A DNA stretch of 64,000 nt, from the NCBI RefSeq assembly GCF_003945765.1, contig NZ_CP027712.1, forward strand, positions 4,712,001 to 4,776,000. The letters run 5' to 3'. The notes under the pieces were generated by a model. That model saw nothing but the letters and a program-made list of their open reading frames with translations. It had not been told where the DNA came from and searched no databases. This stretch comes from Pseudomonas chlororaphis subsp. chlororaphis (GTDB taxonomy: Bacteria > Pseudomonadota > Gammaproteobacteria > Pseudomonadales > Pseudomonadaceae). Both the position numbers and the translations under genes were made by a program. Positions 17,799-26,772 of the stretch are shown here, one piece after another; position 1 is the stretch's first letter; each line of letters begins with the position of its first letter.

Positions 17799-18563
17799 GT
17801 GGTCCCGAAAATCGACATCACCCATTATTTCGCAGCGACCCGCAAGATGCTGTTCCTGGCGGCACATACGGAAGGAACCGCGCAGCGGCTGGGGTATCAC
17901 GAACACGCCAACCTGGTGTTCAAAAGAACCGCGGAATTTCAGATCGAGTTGATCCAGACCATCGAGCATGTGCTGAAACTGGGTTTGATCAGGCCCGCCC
18001 TGGCCACCCTACGCACCTCGCTTGACCTGGCTGCCCGGTTCTCCTGGCTTGCCGAAAACTTCGATGATCGCCTCGAAAGGTTTTCCCAGGGCCAGTGCCC
18101 TGGCGTGCAAAAAATGATGTCCGCCGCGAACCTCGGCTGGGGCGACGAATACCAGAAGTCCTACGCGCCCCTTTCGGACTTTGTCCACGGCAGCTTTACC
18201 CTGTCCGACTTCAACAAGGTGCAAAGGGACTATCGGCAGGATGCGCCCTACTCCCCCCTGGGCGACTACTTCATTGTCCAGTCGGATGAAGGCACGCATG
18301 TGCGGATAGTCGAAGACGTCACCATCGCCGAACTGATTGCCGAGCACGGGGGCTACATCACGCTGAAAGCCTTCGACATCGCGCTGACCATGCTCATGCG
18401 GGCCTCTGGTGACTATGCCGATGCGTTCAATTGGTGGCCGGGACGCGCGATGCTGGAGGAGTATGACGCGCTCGTCAGCCAGTACGACGACACTACGAAC
18501 TTCCTCTGGCGCTCTGAAAAACACCGGTTGGCCGTTTGCAGGGTAGAAGGCCGCTACCGATGA
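17799..18563 (+). CDS. Hypothetical protein, DUF5677-like
   Basis: The 254-residue soluble protein has no signal peptide or membrane segment. The N-terminal half is helical, with a run near 60-85 (ALATLRTSLDLAARFSWLAE) and the local motif YAPLSDFVHGSF near 125, both resembling the DUF5677 / abortive-infection-like helical family. The start is the GTG at 17799. It has no obvious operon partner. Function unknown; the family match is by eye only. Confidence 0.55.
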   Translation: MVPKIDITHYFAATRKMLFLAAHTEGTAQRLGYHEHANLVFKRTAEFQIELIQTIEHVLKLGLIRPALATLRTSLDLAARFSWLAENFDDRLERFSQGQCPGVQKMMSAANLGWGDEYQKSYAPLSDFVHGSFTLSDFNKVQRDYRQDAPYSPLGDYFIVQSDEGTHVRIVEDVTIAELIAEHGGYITLKAFDIALTMLMRASGDYADAFNWWPGRAMLEEYDALVSQYDDTTNFLWRSEKHRLAVCRVEGRYR

Positions 18564-18588
18564 GCTAAAGTTCGAACCTTGGTCAACG

Positions 18589-19503
18589 ATGGTGCCTGGA
18601 ATGAACAACTCGCCTGCGCTCGAACACGTCCTGACGCCCCGCCTGCACATCGCCTACGAACACCACGGCCCCGCCGACGGCGAGCCGGTGATACTGCTGC
18701 ATGGTTTTCCCTACGACCCGCGCAGCTACGACGAGATCGCCCCCGAGCTGGCGGCGCGCGGCTATCGGGTGATAGTGCCGTACCTGCGCGGCTACGGCCC
18801 GACCCGCTTCGCCAGCCCGGACATCCTGCGTTCCGGGCAACAGGCGGCGCTGGCCCAGGACCTGCTGGACCTGATGGACGCCCTGGAGATCCCCCGGGCC
18901 GCCCTCGCCGGTTTCGACTGGGGCGGTCGCGCCGCCTGCATTGTCGCGGCCCTGTGGCCGGAGCGGGTGCGTTGCCTGGTGAGCGCCGAAGGCTACAACA
19001 TCCAGGATATTGCCCGCTCGACCCAACCGCGGCCGCCCGAGACCGAGCACCGGCTCTGGTATCAGTATTATTTCCACACCCAACGCGGGGTCGACGGCCT
19101 GACCGCCAACCGTCGCGAACTGTGCGCACTGCTGTGGCGACTGTGGTCGCCGACCTGGGATCGCGGCCAGGAACTCTACGGCCGGAGCGCGCCGTCGTTC
19201 GACAACCCGGACTTCGTCGAGGTGGTGATCCACTCCTACCGGCATCGCTTCATGTACGCGCCGGGCGACCCGAGCCTGGAACACATCGAGCAGGCCCTGG
19301 CGCAGCAGCCGCCGATCCGCGTGCCGACCCTCTCGTTGTGCGGCGGCGATGACGGGGTCGGCCCGGCGAGCGAAGAGGACGAAGACATCGGCCTGTTCAC
19401 TGGCCCTTACCAGCGCCGGGTCTTGCCCGGGGTCGGCCACAACGTGCCGCAGGAAGCGCCGCACGCCACCTTGCAGGCGTTGCTGGAACTACTGGAAGCC
19501 TGA
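18589..19503 (+). CDS. Alpha/beta-fold hydrolase, epoxide hydrolase/haloalkane dehalogenase-like
   Basis: The 304-residue protein has the oxyanion motif LLHGFPYDPRSYDEIAP, the nucleophile elbow AGFDWGGRAA (GxDxG with Asp as nucleophile, near residue 106) and a C-terminal catalytic His in GVGHNVPQEAP. An Asp nucleophile points to epoxide hydrolases or dehalogenases instead of esterases. The start may be ATG 18589 or ATG 18601; neither has a clear ribosome site. Its 3' end overlaps the convergent GlxA-like gene by 15 bp. The substrate is unknown. Confidence 0.75.
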   Translation: MVPGMNNSPALEHVLTPRLHIAYEHHGPADGEPVILLHGFPYDPRSYDEIAPELAARGYRVIVPYLRGYGPTRFASPDILRSGQQAALAQDLLDLMDALEIPRAALAGFDWGGRAACIVAALWPERVRCLVSAEGYNIQDIARSTQPRPPETEHRLWYQYYFHTQRGVDGLTANRRELCALLWRLWSPTWDRGQELYGRSAPSFDNPDFVEVVIHSYRHRFMYAPGDPSLEHIEQALAQQPPIRVPTLSLCGGDDGVGPASEEDEDIGLFTGPYQRRVLPGVGHNVPQEAPHATLQALLELLEA

Positions 19504-20481
19504 CTCCCCCTCCGGCGAAAAGCGCTCCCGATAGGCCTGCGGTGTCACGCCGACGACCCGCAGGAAGCTGCGGCGCAGGGTTTCTTCGCTGCCGAAGCCG
19601 CACTGCACGGCGATGCGCTTGATCGCCACGCCGCTGTCGCCGAGCAGGCGCCGAGCGCTTTCCACGCGGATCTGCTCGATGGCCCGGGCCGGGGTCTGGC
19701 CGGTGTCGGCGCGGTAGTGGCGGACAAAGCTGCGCTCGCTCATGCCGGCTCGCTCGGCCAGGGCCGGGATGTTCAGGTCGCGACCGAGGTTTTCGGCGAT
19801 CCAGGCGTGCAGGTCGTCGAAGCGGCTACCCTGTTTTTGCAGGGCCAGGGTCGCGCTGAACTGCGACTGGCCGCCCGGGCGCTTGAGGAACACCACCAGT
19901 TGCCGGGCCACGTCCAGCGCCATGGCATGCCCCAGGTCCGCCTCCACCAGCGCCAGGGCCAGGTCGATACCGGCGGTGACGCCCGCCGAGGTCCAGACCG
20001 GCCCCTCGTTGATGAAGATCGGGTTGGCTTCCACCCGCAGCTGCGGATATTGCCGCGCCAGTTGCTCGCAGCGGGTCCAGTGGGTAACCACCCGGCGCCC
20101 GTCGAGCCAGCCGCTGGCGGCCAGCAGGAACGCCCCGGTGCACACCGACGCCACCCGCCGCGCCAGCGCCGCCTGCTGGCGGACCCAGGCCACCAGCGCC
20201 GGATCTTCCGCCGCGGCGTACACGCCCCAGCCGCCGGCGATGACCAGGGTGTCGCAAGGCGTGCCCGGCGCCGGCAAGGGCTCGGCCAGCAGCGCCAGCC
20301 CGGCCGAGGTGGTCACCGGCCCGTCGCCCGCGGCGATCACATTCACCGCGTAGGGCAGCGGCAGGCCTTTGTGCCGCGCCAGGTCGTTGGCCGAAGCAAA
20401 CACCTGCAGCGGGCCCGTGACGTCGAGTACCTGGGCGTTGGCGAAAGTCAGTACATGAACGGTTCTGGCGGTCTGGGACAT
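19489..20481 (-). CDS. GlxA-family regulator: DJ-1/PfpI amidase-like domain plus AraC DNA-binding domain
   Basis: The 330-residue protein has an N-terminal class I glutamine-amidotransferase-like domain (VHVLTFANAQVLDVTGPLQV, elbow SVCTGAFLLAA) and a C-terminal AraC HTH (LAERAGMSERSFVRHYRADT, then IAVQCGFGSEETLRRSF). Such proteins sense small metabolites and activate a neighbouring operon. It is divergent from an isonitrile hydratase gene, whose product shares the same N-terminal fold, and the two probably form a regulator-target pair. ATG 20481 is preferred over a TTG at 20520, because the longer form would overlap the proposed operator. Confidence 0.82.
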   Translation of the reverse strand: MSQTARTVHVLTFANAQVLDVTGPLQVFASANDLARHKGLPLPYAVNVIAAGDGPVTTSAGLALLAEPLPAPGTPCDTLVIAGGWGVYAAAEDPALVAWVRQQAALARRVASVCTGAFLLAASGWLDGRRVVTHWTRCEQLARQYPQLRVEANPIFINEGPVWTSAGVTAGIDLALALVEADLGHAMALDVARQLVVFLKRPGGQSQFSATLALQKQGSRFDDLHAWIAENLGRDLNIPALAERAGMSERSFVRHYRADTGQTPARAIEQIRVESARRLLGDSGVAIKRIAVQCGFGSEETLRRSFLRVVGVTPQAYRERFSPEGESGFQ

Positions 20482-20483
20482 GA

Positions 20484-20520
20484 TTGGCGTAAATCGTGGG
20501 TAGGTTGGCGTATTCGCCAA
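20484..20520. promoter_or_regulatory. Direct-repeat operator between GlxA-like regulator and inhA
   Basis: TTGGCGTA occurs at 20484 and again at 20505, a 21-bp spacing (two helical turns), as in many AraC-family sites. The second copy is also part of a perfect palindrome TTGGCG-TATT-CGCCAA (20505-20520). Confidence 0.55.
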
Positions 20521-20595
20521 AGCCTAGGGCGCTAGAGTCGAACCGTCCAGCCACATAAGAGCGGACACCTTCGAACTTCTCCAGGGAGATACCCC

Positions 20596-21282
20596 ATGAC
20601 GCTGCAGATCGGTTTCCTGTTGTTCCCCAACGTCCAGCAACTCGACCTGACCGGCCCCTACGATGTGCTCGCGTCGCTGCCGGACGTGCAGGTGCATCTG
20701 GTCTGGAAGGCGCGCGGGCCGGTCACCGCCAGCACCGGCCTGGTGCTGCAGGCGACCACCAGCTTCGCCGATTGCCCGCCACTGGACGTGATCTGCATCC
20801 CCGGTGGCGCCGGTGTCGGGCCGTTGATGGAAGACCCGCAGACCCTCGACTTCATCCGCCAGCAGGCGGAGCAGGCGCGTTATGTCACCTCGGTCTGCAC
20901 CGGCTCCCTGGTGCTTGGCGCCGCCGGGCTGCTGCGGGGCAGGCGCGCCACCACCCATTGGGCCTACCACCATTTGCTGGAGACTCTGGGGGCGATCGCG
21001 GTACAGGAACGCGTGGTGCGCGATGGCAACCTGTTGAGCGGTGGCGGGATTACCGCCGGGATCGATTTCGCCCTGACCCTGGCCGGCGAACTGTTCGGCG
21101 ATGCAACGGCGCAGCGGGTCCAGCTGCAACTGGAATACGCCCCGGCTCCGCCGTTCGCGGCCGGTAGCCCAGAGACAGCGCCCAAAGCGGTGGTGGAACA
21201 AGCCCAGCGGCTCGCGGCGAACTCCATCCAGCAGCGCGGCGAGATCGTCGACAGGGTCGTGGCGCAGTGGCAGCAGGCCTGA
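20596..21282 (+). CDS. inhA: Isonitrile hydratase (DJ-1/PfpI family)
   Basis: The protein has 228 residues, the same length as InhA of P. putida N19-2 as I recall. The nucleophile Cys101 sits in SVCTGSLVLGAAG and GGAGVGPLM forms the oxyanion region. InhA hydrates isonitriles to N-substituted formamides in the cytoplasm. A good ribosome site (GGGAGA) precedes the ATG. It is divergent from a GlxA-like AraC regulator, with a repeat operator between them. No isonitrile synthase is present in the window, so the source of the substrate is unknown. Confidence 0.85.
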   Translation: MTLQIGFLLFPNVQQLDLTGPYDVLASLPDVQVHLVWKARGPVTASTGLVLQATTSFADCPPLDVICIPGGAGVGPLMEDPQTLDFIRQQAEQARYVTSVCTGSLVLGAAGLLRGRRATTHWAYHHLLETLGAIAVQERVVRDGNLLSGGGITAGIDFALTLAGELFGDATAQRVQLQLEYAPAPPFAAGSPETAPKAVVEQAQRLAANSIQQRGEIVDRVVAQWQQA

Positions 21283-21371
21283 GACGGCGCTTACAGAAGC
21301 TGAAGAAAGATGCGGACCAGGGCAACCTTATCGGCCAGCTGAGCCCTGGCCGCATCTTCGATGAACCGGCG

Positions 21372-21623
21372 TCAGGCCGGGACTGCTTGCTCACTGGCCT
21401 GTCGGAGGTAGTCGATCGCCTGCTGCACGGTCTGCAGACCATCGGCTGCGTCGTCCGGGATCGTGAGGTCGAACTCGGCCTCCAGGGCCGACACCAGTTC
21501 CACCCGGGCCAGCGAGTCTGCTCCCAGGTTCTCGACGAACGAGTCCTGGTTGCCGATCTGCGCCAGGTCGACGGCCAGTTCGGTCGCCACCACTCTTTTC
21601 ACGCGTTGTTCGAGGGTTTCCAT
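21372..21623 (-). CDS. darC: Acyl carrier protein of dialkylresorcinol synthesis
   Basis: The 83-residue acyl carrier protein has the phosphopantetheine attachment Ser37 in NLGADSLARVELV. The ATG at 21623 lies 6 bases after AAGGGA; an in-frame ATG at 21629 is too close to that site. It lies 86 bp behind darB on the same strand, the arrangement of the dialkylresorcinol cluster of P. chlororaphis/aurantiaca. It probably carries the beta-ketoacyl chain supplied to DarB. Confidence 0.85.
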   Translation of the reverse strand: METLEQRVKRVVATELAVDLAQIGNQDSFVENLGADSLARVELVSALEAEFDLTIPDDAADGLQTVQQAIDYLRQASEQAVPA

Positions 21624-21709
21624 ATTCATTCCCTTGCAGTTGGATGCGTACCACGAAACAGTGGCCGACCCGCGCCGGCCACCGGGTTCTTGCGCCTTGG
21701 CGAGGCGCC

Positions 21710-22861
21710 TCAGACCACCGTCAGGTGCATGAAGCCGCCGGAGAAGCGCCCGCTTTCCGGGACGAAACACAGCACGCGCTGCCCCTTGTGCAGGCGTCCA
21801 GACTCCAGCAGTTCGTGGATCATGATGTAGATCGACGCCGAGCCGGTGTTGCCGCGCTCGGACAGGTTGGTGAACCAGCGCTCCTGGGGAATCGCCAGTT
21901 CGGTGTTTTCCAGGCACTCGGCAATCGGCTTGCGAAAGTATTCCGATGACATGTGCGGCAAGAACCAGTCGATGGCCTCGGGCGACAGGTTGCGCTTGAT
22001 CATCACCTCCTTGAGCGGCTTGCCGAGGGTGTACTTCACCACGTTCTCGTTCAGCAGCCGCACGTCCTGCTTGATCGCGAAGATCGAGCGCGAGGCCCAC
22101 TCCTCCGGGGTCAGCAGCTTCCAGCCGATCAGGCTGTCGTCCTCGGCCTTTTCCGCGCCGGCGTACATGCAGGTCGGCAATTCGTTGGCGTAGGAGAAGA
22201 TGTCAATCCAGTCGATGCGCAGCGACAGGCCGCCGGCCCGTGGCTGGTTCTCGAGCAGGAAGGCCCCGGCCCCGTCGGACAGCATCCAGCGCAGGAAATC
22301 CTTATCGAAGGCGATTTCCGGGCGGGCTGCCATCTGCGCCACCAGCGCCTCGTTTTCCGCATCGAAATTGCGCGCATGCAGCACCGGCGAAGGCACCTCC
22401 GAGGCGGTGGCCACGGCATTGCGGCTGGCCCCCGCAAGCACCGACAGGTAGGCATATTTCAGCGCGGTGAGGCCAGCCAGGCAGATGCCGGCGGTGGACA
22501 CCACCTCACAAGGCTTGTTGCCCAGTTCGCCATGCACCATCACGCCATGGTTGGGCATCAACTGGTCCGGCATGGTGGTGCCGGTGGACAGGCATTCCAT
22601 GGCGTCCAGGGTAAAGCCGTCGCCCACCAGGCCCTTGATCGCCTCGGCGGTTATTTGCGCGTTAGTGAAACGGGGAATACCGGTCTGCGGGTCCAGCACA
22701 TAATAGCGCTGCTTGATTCCGTTATTACGCAGCACTACTTGCCGAGACCGCGAAGGTCGCCCGCCTACATACCCGAGAATGCTCTCCATCGTATCGTTAT
22801 CCACTGCCTCTCCCGGCATATAAGTGGATGTTTTCGTGATATAGACAAACAATTCACTCAT
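21710..22861 (-). CDS. darB: Ketosynthase III of dialkylresorcinol synthesis
   Basis: The 383-residue FabH-fold enzyme has the active-site Cys127 in [10 protein letters not shown], His in WFLPHMSS near 301 and Asn in [10 protein letters not shown] near 333, so the Cys-His-Asn triad is complete. DarB condenses two beta-ketoacyl thioesters head to head into the ring precursor of 2,5-dialkylresorcinols. The start at 22861 (MSELFVYI) follows AAGGGTGA at good spacing, while the ATG at 22885 lies inside darA. The darA stop is 7 bp upstream, so the genes are cotranscribed. Confidence 0.9.
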   Translation of the reverse strand: MSELFVYITKTSTYMPGEAVDNDTMESILGYVGGRPSRSRQVVLRNNGIKQRYYVLDPQTGIPRFTNAQITAEAIKGLVGDGFTLDAMECLSTGTTMPDQLMPNHGVMVHGELGNKPCEVVSTAGICLAGLTALKYAYLSVLAGASRNAVATASEVPSPVLHARNFDAENEALVAQMAARPEIAFDKDFLRWMLSDGAGAFLLENQPRAGGLSLRIDWIDIFSYANELPTCMYAGAEKAEDDSLIGWKLLTPEEWASRSIFAIKQDVRLLNENVVKYTLGKPLKEVMIKRNLSPEAIDWFLPHMSSEYFRKPIAECLENTELAIPQERWFTNLSERGNTGSASIYIMIHELLESGRLHKGQRVLCFVPESGRFSGGFMHLTVV

Positions 22862-22868
22862 GATGATT

Positions 22869-23810
22869 TCACCCTTCGGATTCAAGATTTAGTTGCGAAC
22901 CGGACGGCTGCTCGTAATAACGCTGTAACTTATCGAGCCGCGTCCGGATAAAGGGATGAAGCAAACGGCGTAACACCAGTGAAACAGGCAGGACAGTCAA
23001 GATGACCAACAATAGATAAACGATGAACAGGCACAGCAAGAGTCGCCGTAGCCATTGCCCATACTTGCCGAAACGGCAAATTATTCCCGACCAGAACGTG
23101 AAGCCTCTATAGGCCGCCCGCTCGCTGAGTATCAGCCCGGGGTTGACGGTCGCCGCCCCCAGCCCTGCCAGCATCGGCCCTTCGGCTTGCTCTTTATTGG
23201 CCTGCAAGGCGGCATTCAATGCCCGCCCGAAACGTGCGGCGCCCTGGACATCCTCGGCGCTGATCCCGGCCTTGGGCAGGCCGAGGAATGACTCGCGGCT
23301 GCCGGTGAACATCCAGCGCGGCGTGGTAATCAGGGTGGCGAAGGTGTTGGCCCGGTCGGTCAGCACCACGTTGTCGAGCAACCGCGCGCCGGCCTCGTGC
23401 AGCAGGCGCTTGACCGCCTCCTGGGCCATCAGCCACATGTTGCGGCAGGCGATCACCGTGACCACCGGGCGCCCGGCCAGCAGGCGCTTGCCTTGCGCGC
23501 TCTGGAGAAACGCGGTGATCAGCGGCGACGGCGACAGGTACCAGACCTGATACGCCAGGATCACCAGGTCGAAGGGCCCGCGATGATCGGTATGCAGCGG
23601 TTCGATGGCCGGCGGGCTGAGCTGCACGGTCTCGGGAAACACGTCGAAAAACCGGCCCACCGGCCAGGGAAACGGATAGGCGACCCGGGGCTTGAGCACC
23701 ATCTCATGCACCTTGACCTCCCGCGTCGAACGCAGGGGCGAGATCAGGCTTTCGACTACGTCGTTCAACTGACCGCTTTGCGAATAACGAACCACAAGAA
23801 CATGTTTCAT
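22869..23810 (-). CDS. darA: DarA, dialkylresorcinol condensing/aromatising enzyme
   Basis: The 313-residue protein begins with a flavodoxin-like segment ([19 protein letters not shown], then [16 protein letters not shown]), and the C-terminal third has one or two membrane-spanning stretches ([20 protein letters not shown]). I recognise it as DarA, which with DarB makes and aromatises the resorcinol ring, here probably at the inner membrane. ATG 23810 is the DarA-like start; an in-frame extension to 24044 has no support. The AraC regulators DarS and DarR, which I recall as part of the described cluster, do not directly adjoin it. A lux-box-like palindrome lies about 330 bp upstream. Confidence 0.88.
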   Translation of the reverse strand: MKHVLVVRYSQSGQLNDVVESLISPLRSTREVKVHEMVLKPRVAYPFPWPVGRFFDVFPETVQLSPPAIEPLHTDHRGPFDLVILAYQVWYLSPSPLITAFLQSAQGKRLLAGRPVVTVIACRNMWLMAQEAVKRLLHEAGARLLDNVVLTDRANTFATLITTPRWMFTGSRESFLGLPKAGISAEDVQGAARFGRALNAALQANKEQAEGPMLAGLGAATVNPGLILSERAAYRGFTFWSGIICRFGKYGQWLRRLLLCLFIVYLLLVILTVLPVSLVLRRLLHPFIRTRLDKLQRYYEQPSGSQLNLESEG

Positions 23811-24318
23811 AAGTGCGGGGACCTTTGGCTTTTCAACCACACAGACACGCCAGAGATTCACTTGAATGTGAACTTCAGCATAAAAGGCAGTTTTTATAAG
23901 TTGGGCACGACGAGCAAGACGCGCACTGTATTCGTGGCTGGTCGAACTTAAAAAACAAAACATGCTGCACGACAAAAACAGCAGCACCCGGAGCAGCGGC
24001 CTGATGACGAACTGAACCCGGAAATCGCCCACCCCGCATGACAAATACTTTCTGCCTGTTTTTGACAGAAAGAACTTGTAGTGGGACAGAACCCGTCTTC
24101 TGGTTGAAACTCTATCTGCAATCGGACGCTTGTAAACCTACCAACTCTGGTAGGCCCTTCGCGCTACCCAACGGACGAACTTACATGCTCTTATCGGAAC
24201 TTTTTTAATCTAAGCAGGGCACATTCAATACTGGCTACTGGCCTTAATCAAAAAGTTTTCCCGCTAATGTCCGGGCAGCTTCTACACTCTGGCCCAGCCT
24301 TCCCTCAGGAGCCTTGCC
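23811..24318. other. 508-bp intergenic region upstream of darA
   Basis: No credible gene is seen. The stretch is poorer in GC than its flanks and separates darA from the divergent GFA-family gene. It holds the lux-box-like palindrome at 24137-24154. Reading towards darA, TTTACA at the edge of the box and TAGAGT 16 bp further could serve as -35 and -10. A promoter towards the GFA gene cannot be excluded. Confidence 0.5.
24137..24154. promoter_or_regulatory. lux-box-like quorum-sensing operator
   Basis: CCTACCA-ACTC-TGGTAGG is an 18-bp element with perfect 7-bp arms. It resembles the phz box of P. chlororaphis (ACTACAAGATCTGGTAGT) and shares its TGGTAG half-site. A LuxR-type regulator such as PhzR or CsaR is a candidate ligand. 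Confidence 0.6.
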
Positions 24319-24723
24319 ATGCACAAGACTTACACCGGCAGTTGTCATTGCGGTGCAGTGCGCTACGAAGCCGAGATCGACTTGAGCCAGGGCACCCACA
24401 AGTGCAATTGCTCGATCTGCAGCAAGACCCGCAACTGGAACGCGATCATCGCTCCCAAGGCCTTTCGCCTGCTCAGTGGCGAACAGGCGCTGAGCGACTA
24501 TCAGTTCAACACCGGCAATACCCATCATCTGTTCTGCAAGCATTGCGGCGTACGCCCCTTCGGGCGCGGTCATGTGCAGGAGATCGGCGGCGACTATGTC
24601 GCGGTGCAAGTGATGACCCTGGATGACATCGACCTGCAGGAACTGCTTGCGGCCCCGGTGCATTACGCCGATGGGCGCCATGACAACTGGGGCAACGTGC
24701 CGGAGGAAACCCGCCACCTCTAG
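24319..24723 (+). CDS. GFA/CENP-V family zinc protein
   Basis: The 134-residue protein of the glutathione-dependent formaldehyde-activating family has its zinc ligands visible: [10 protein letters not shown] at 8-17, CNCSICSK near 35-41 and [11 protein letters not shown] near 75. Members bind glutathione or S-hydroxymethyl adducts, but most are uncharacterised. A clear Rho-independent terminator follows 15 bp after the stop, so it forms a single-gene unit. Confidence 0.85.
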   Translation: MHKTYTGSCHCGAVRYEAEIDLSQGTHKCNCSICSKTRNWNAIIAPKAFRLLSGEQALSDYQFNTGNTHHLFCKHCGVRPFGRGHVQEIGGDYVAVQVMTLDDIDLQELLAAPVHYADGRHDNWGNVPEETRHL

Positions 24724-24737
24724 CTTTTCCACAGGCG

Positions 24738-24768
24738 AAAAAAAACCCCGCCGAAGCGGGGTTTTTTC
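24738..24768 (+). terminator. Rho-independent terminator after the GFA gene
   Basis: The stem ACCCCGC / GCGGGGT with a CGAA loop is followed by TTTTTT. A matching A-run in front could make it work in both directions. Confidence 0.9.
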
Positions 24769-24945
24769 AAGACCATTACGACATCCTGTCGCTGCATCCT
24801 TGCACATGGTCGGTCATCCATGACCCTGAGCGCGTCCTGCGCTGCAGTTGGTGGGTGAAGATTAAGCCTGTCGCCCAATCGGCAACAGGCGAGATAGCAG
24901 CCAGCGCATGTAAGCCTTTCGCCATAGATTGACCTGCCAAAACCC

Positions 24946-25752
24946 CTAGGCAGTGCCTTCCAGAGCGTGGATGGCCAATTCCGCCACTTGCAGTTGGTGT
25001 TCCGCGCTGGGTACGTCGCCGTCCTCCAGGAACCAGGCGGCGGACAGCCCGGTATAGGCCAGTACCCATTGCAGCAGGCGCTTGCGCTCCAGCCCGGCGA
25101 CCTGGGCGATGACCTCGACCTGGCGGGTGAAGCGCCGCGGATCGCTGCTGGTCGCCAGGTCCGGGTTACAGATCAGGTTGGCGAAATCGAAACCGCGCTC
25201 GCCCATGACCCGCTTGGGATCGATCACCAGCCAGCCGCGTTCCTCGAAATCCAGCACATTGTCGTGATGGATATCGCCGTGCAGCACCACCTGTTCCCGA
25301 GGGGTAGCCAGCAGTTCATCGGCCGTGGCCAGGCAGCGCAGGAAAACCCCACCCTCGCGCCGGGCGGCCGGGCGCAGGGCCTTGAACCATTCCTGCAGGC
25401 TCAACAGCGGCGGCAAGGGCGTCGCGCGTGGCGCATGCAGGCGTGCCAGGCTGGCGCAGACGATCCGGCTGACCTCGTCGTCTTCGCCGGCCAGGGCCAT
25501 CTGCATCAGCGAACGCCGGCCCATGGCCCGCTCCATCAACAAACCATCGCCATGGTGCGCGTAGACCCGGGCGGCACCCTCCCCGGCCCACCAGACCATC
25601 AGGCGGTTACCGTATTTTTCCTCGTCGTCGAGGGCGATCTTCAGCATCGCCGGCGCATCGTCCAGGCGCACCGGCAACAAGTGGCTGCCAGGGGTGACGA
25701 TGGGCGCGCCATCGACCTGCAGGTTCCAGCGTTTCAGGTAAAACTCGAACAT
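24946..25752 (-). CDS. APH(6)-like aminoglycoside/streptomycin kinase family protein
   Basis: The 268-residue protein has the phosphotransferase motifs VVLHGDIHHDNVL (catalytic Asp near 162) and WLVIDPKRVMGERGFD (Mg-binding Asp near 179). These match the APH(6)/StrB-like family, which phosphorylates aminoglycosides, but many chromosomal members have other small-molecule substrates. It follows an ArsR regulator and an SRPBCC gene on the same strand with a 15-bp gap, so the three may form an operon. Resistance is not implied by sequence alone. Confidence 0.75.
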   Translation of the reverse strand: MFEFYLKRWNLQVDGAPIVTPGSHLLPVRLDDAPAMLKIALDDEEKYGNRLMVWWAGEGAARVYAHHGDGLLMERAMGRRSLMQMALAGEDDEVSRIVCASLARLHAPRATPLPPLLSLQEWFKALRPAARREGGVFLRCLATADELLATPREQVVLHGDIHHDNVLDFEERGWLVIDPKRVMGERGFDFANLICNPDLATSSDPRRFTRQVEVIAQVAGLERKRLLQWVLAYTGLSAAWFLEDGDVPSAEHQLQVAELAIHALEGTA

Positions 25753-25767
25753 CCGTGACTCTTTCCG

Positions 25768-26127
25768 TTATGACTCGACAAAGGCCTGCAATTGACCCAG
25801 GGCATGATCCCATTGCTGGCTGATCACCTCCAGCGAGCGCCGAGCCTCGGCCAGCCGGTCCGGCTCGAAGGCCCACAGGCGCTCGCGCCCCAGCTTGGCG
25901 TCGCGCACCAGCCCGGCCTGCGCCAGCACCTGCAAATGCTTGGTCACCGCCTGGCGGCTGATGTCGGTGCCGAGGGTCAACTGGCTGATCGACAGGGCGC
26001 CGCCGCCACACAGAATGGCAACGAGCCGCAGGCGGGTCTCGTCGCCCAGTGCCGCGAAGATCATGGCCGAGCCGTCCAGCGATGCCGCCACTGGCAGCAG
26101 GGATGTGGAAGGGGTATCAGGGGCCAA
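25768..26127 (-). CDS. ArsR-family winged-helix regulator
   Basis: The 119-residue protein is a metal-independent ArsR type. The HTH is clear (LTLGTDISRQAVTKHLQVLA), preceded by IFAALGDETRLRLVAIL. No CxC metal site is seen. The longest form begins at a TTG (26127) that overlaps the SRPBCC stop by 11 bp. An internal ATG at 26064 would still give a full HTH domain, so the start is uncertain. ArsR-SRPBCC pairs are common, and this regulator probably controls its own operon. Confidence 0.8.
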   Translation of the reverse strand: MAPDTPSTSLLPVAASLDGSAMIFAALGDETRLRLVAILCGGGALSISQLTLGTDISRQAVTKHLQVLAQAGLVRDAKLGRERLWAFEPDRLAEARRSLEVISQQWDHALGQLQAFVES

Positions 26128-26572
26128 GGTAGGTCTCGATATTGTTCATCTGCTCGTCCCAGCCGCGGCTGTTCATGCGAAACGCCTTGAGCCGCCGTTC
26201 GGGTGGAATGCCATCGAACCCCGACTCGACCACCCGCAGCAAGGTGCCGCCGTCCAGGTCTTCGAGTTCGAATTGCACCAGGGTGCTGGGCTCGGCGGAA
26301 TAGTCGACTCCAGGCTCCACCGCGTACGGGTGCCAGCTGAAGGCGAACAGGCGTTCGGGCTCCAGCCGCTCCACCAACACATCCCAGACCAGGTGTTCAT
26401 ACCCGGGATAGGTAATCTGCCCCCGGGTCCGTTGCCCGACGACAAAACGCTGGCCCGCGAGCGCCACGCCGAACCAGCTGCCGAACGCCTCGGCATTCGC
26501 CAGCGCGGCCCAGACACGGGAACGGGTTGCCTTGAGCAGGATCTTTCTTTCGATGCGATCTGATGAGTTCAT
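26117..26572 (-). CDS. SRPBCC (AHSA1-like) domain protein
   Basis: The 151-residue START-like fold protein shows the family opening ERKILLKATRSRVWAALANAEAFGSWFGV and the C-terminal SRGWDEQMNNIETYL. It probably binds a hydrophobic ligand; no catalytic site is seen. A strong ribosome site (GGAGGTG) precedes ATG 26572. It is first in the operon with the ArsR regulator and the kinase-like gene. Confidence 0.82.
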   Translation of the reverse strand: MNSSDRIERKILLKATRSRVWAALANAEAFGSWFGVALAGQRFVVGQRTRGQITYPGYEHLVWDVLVERLEPERLFAFSWHPYAVEPGVDYSAEPSTLVQFELEDLDGGTLLRVVESGFDGIPPERRLKAFRMNSRGWDEQMNNIETYLGP

Positions 26573-26772
26573 GGGTCACCTCCAGTGATCAAACCCTAGA
26601 CGCTTTCGTGAAAAACGCAACCTTATAGTTGCGTATTTTTTTACCGCCCGGCCAAGCACGGATTGAAATCCCTCGCCCTGCCGCCGAAAAACAGGGCTAA
26701 GCTCGCCACTCGCCAATGGCTGCCTCGCCGCTGCCCAACGCGGTAGTGAGAACAGCGGACAACAGAAATGGA

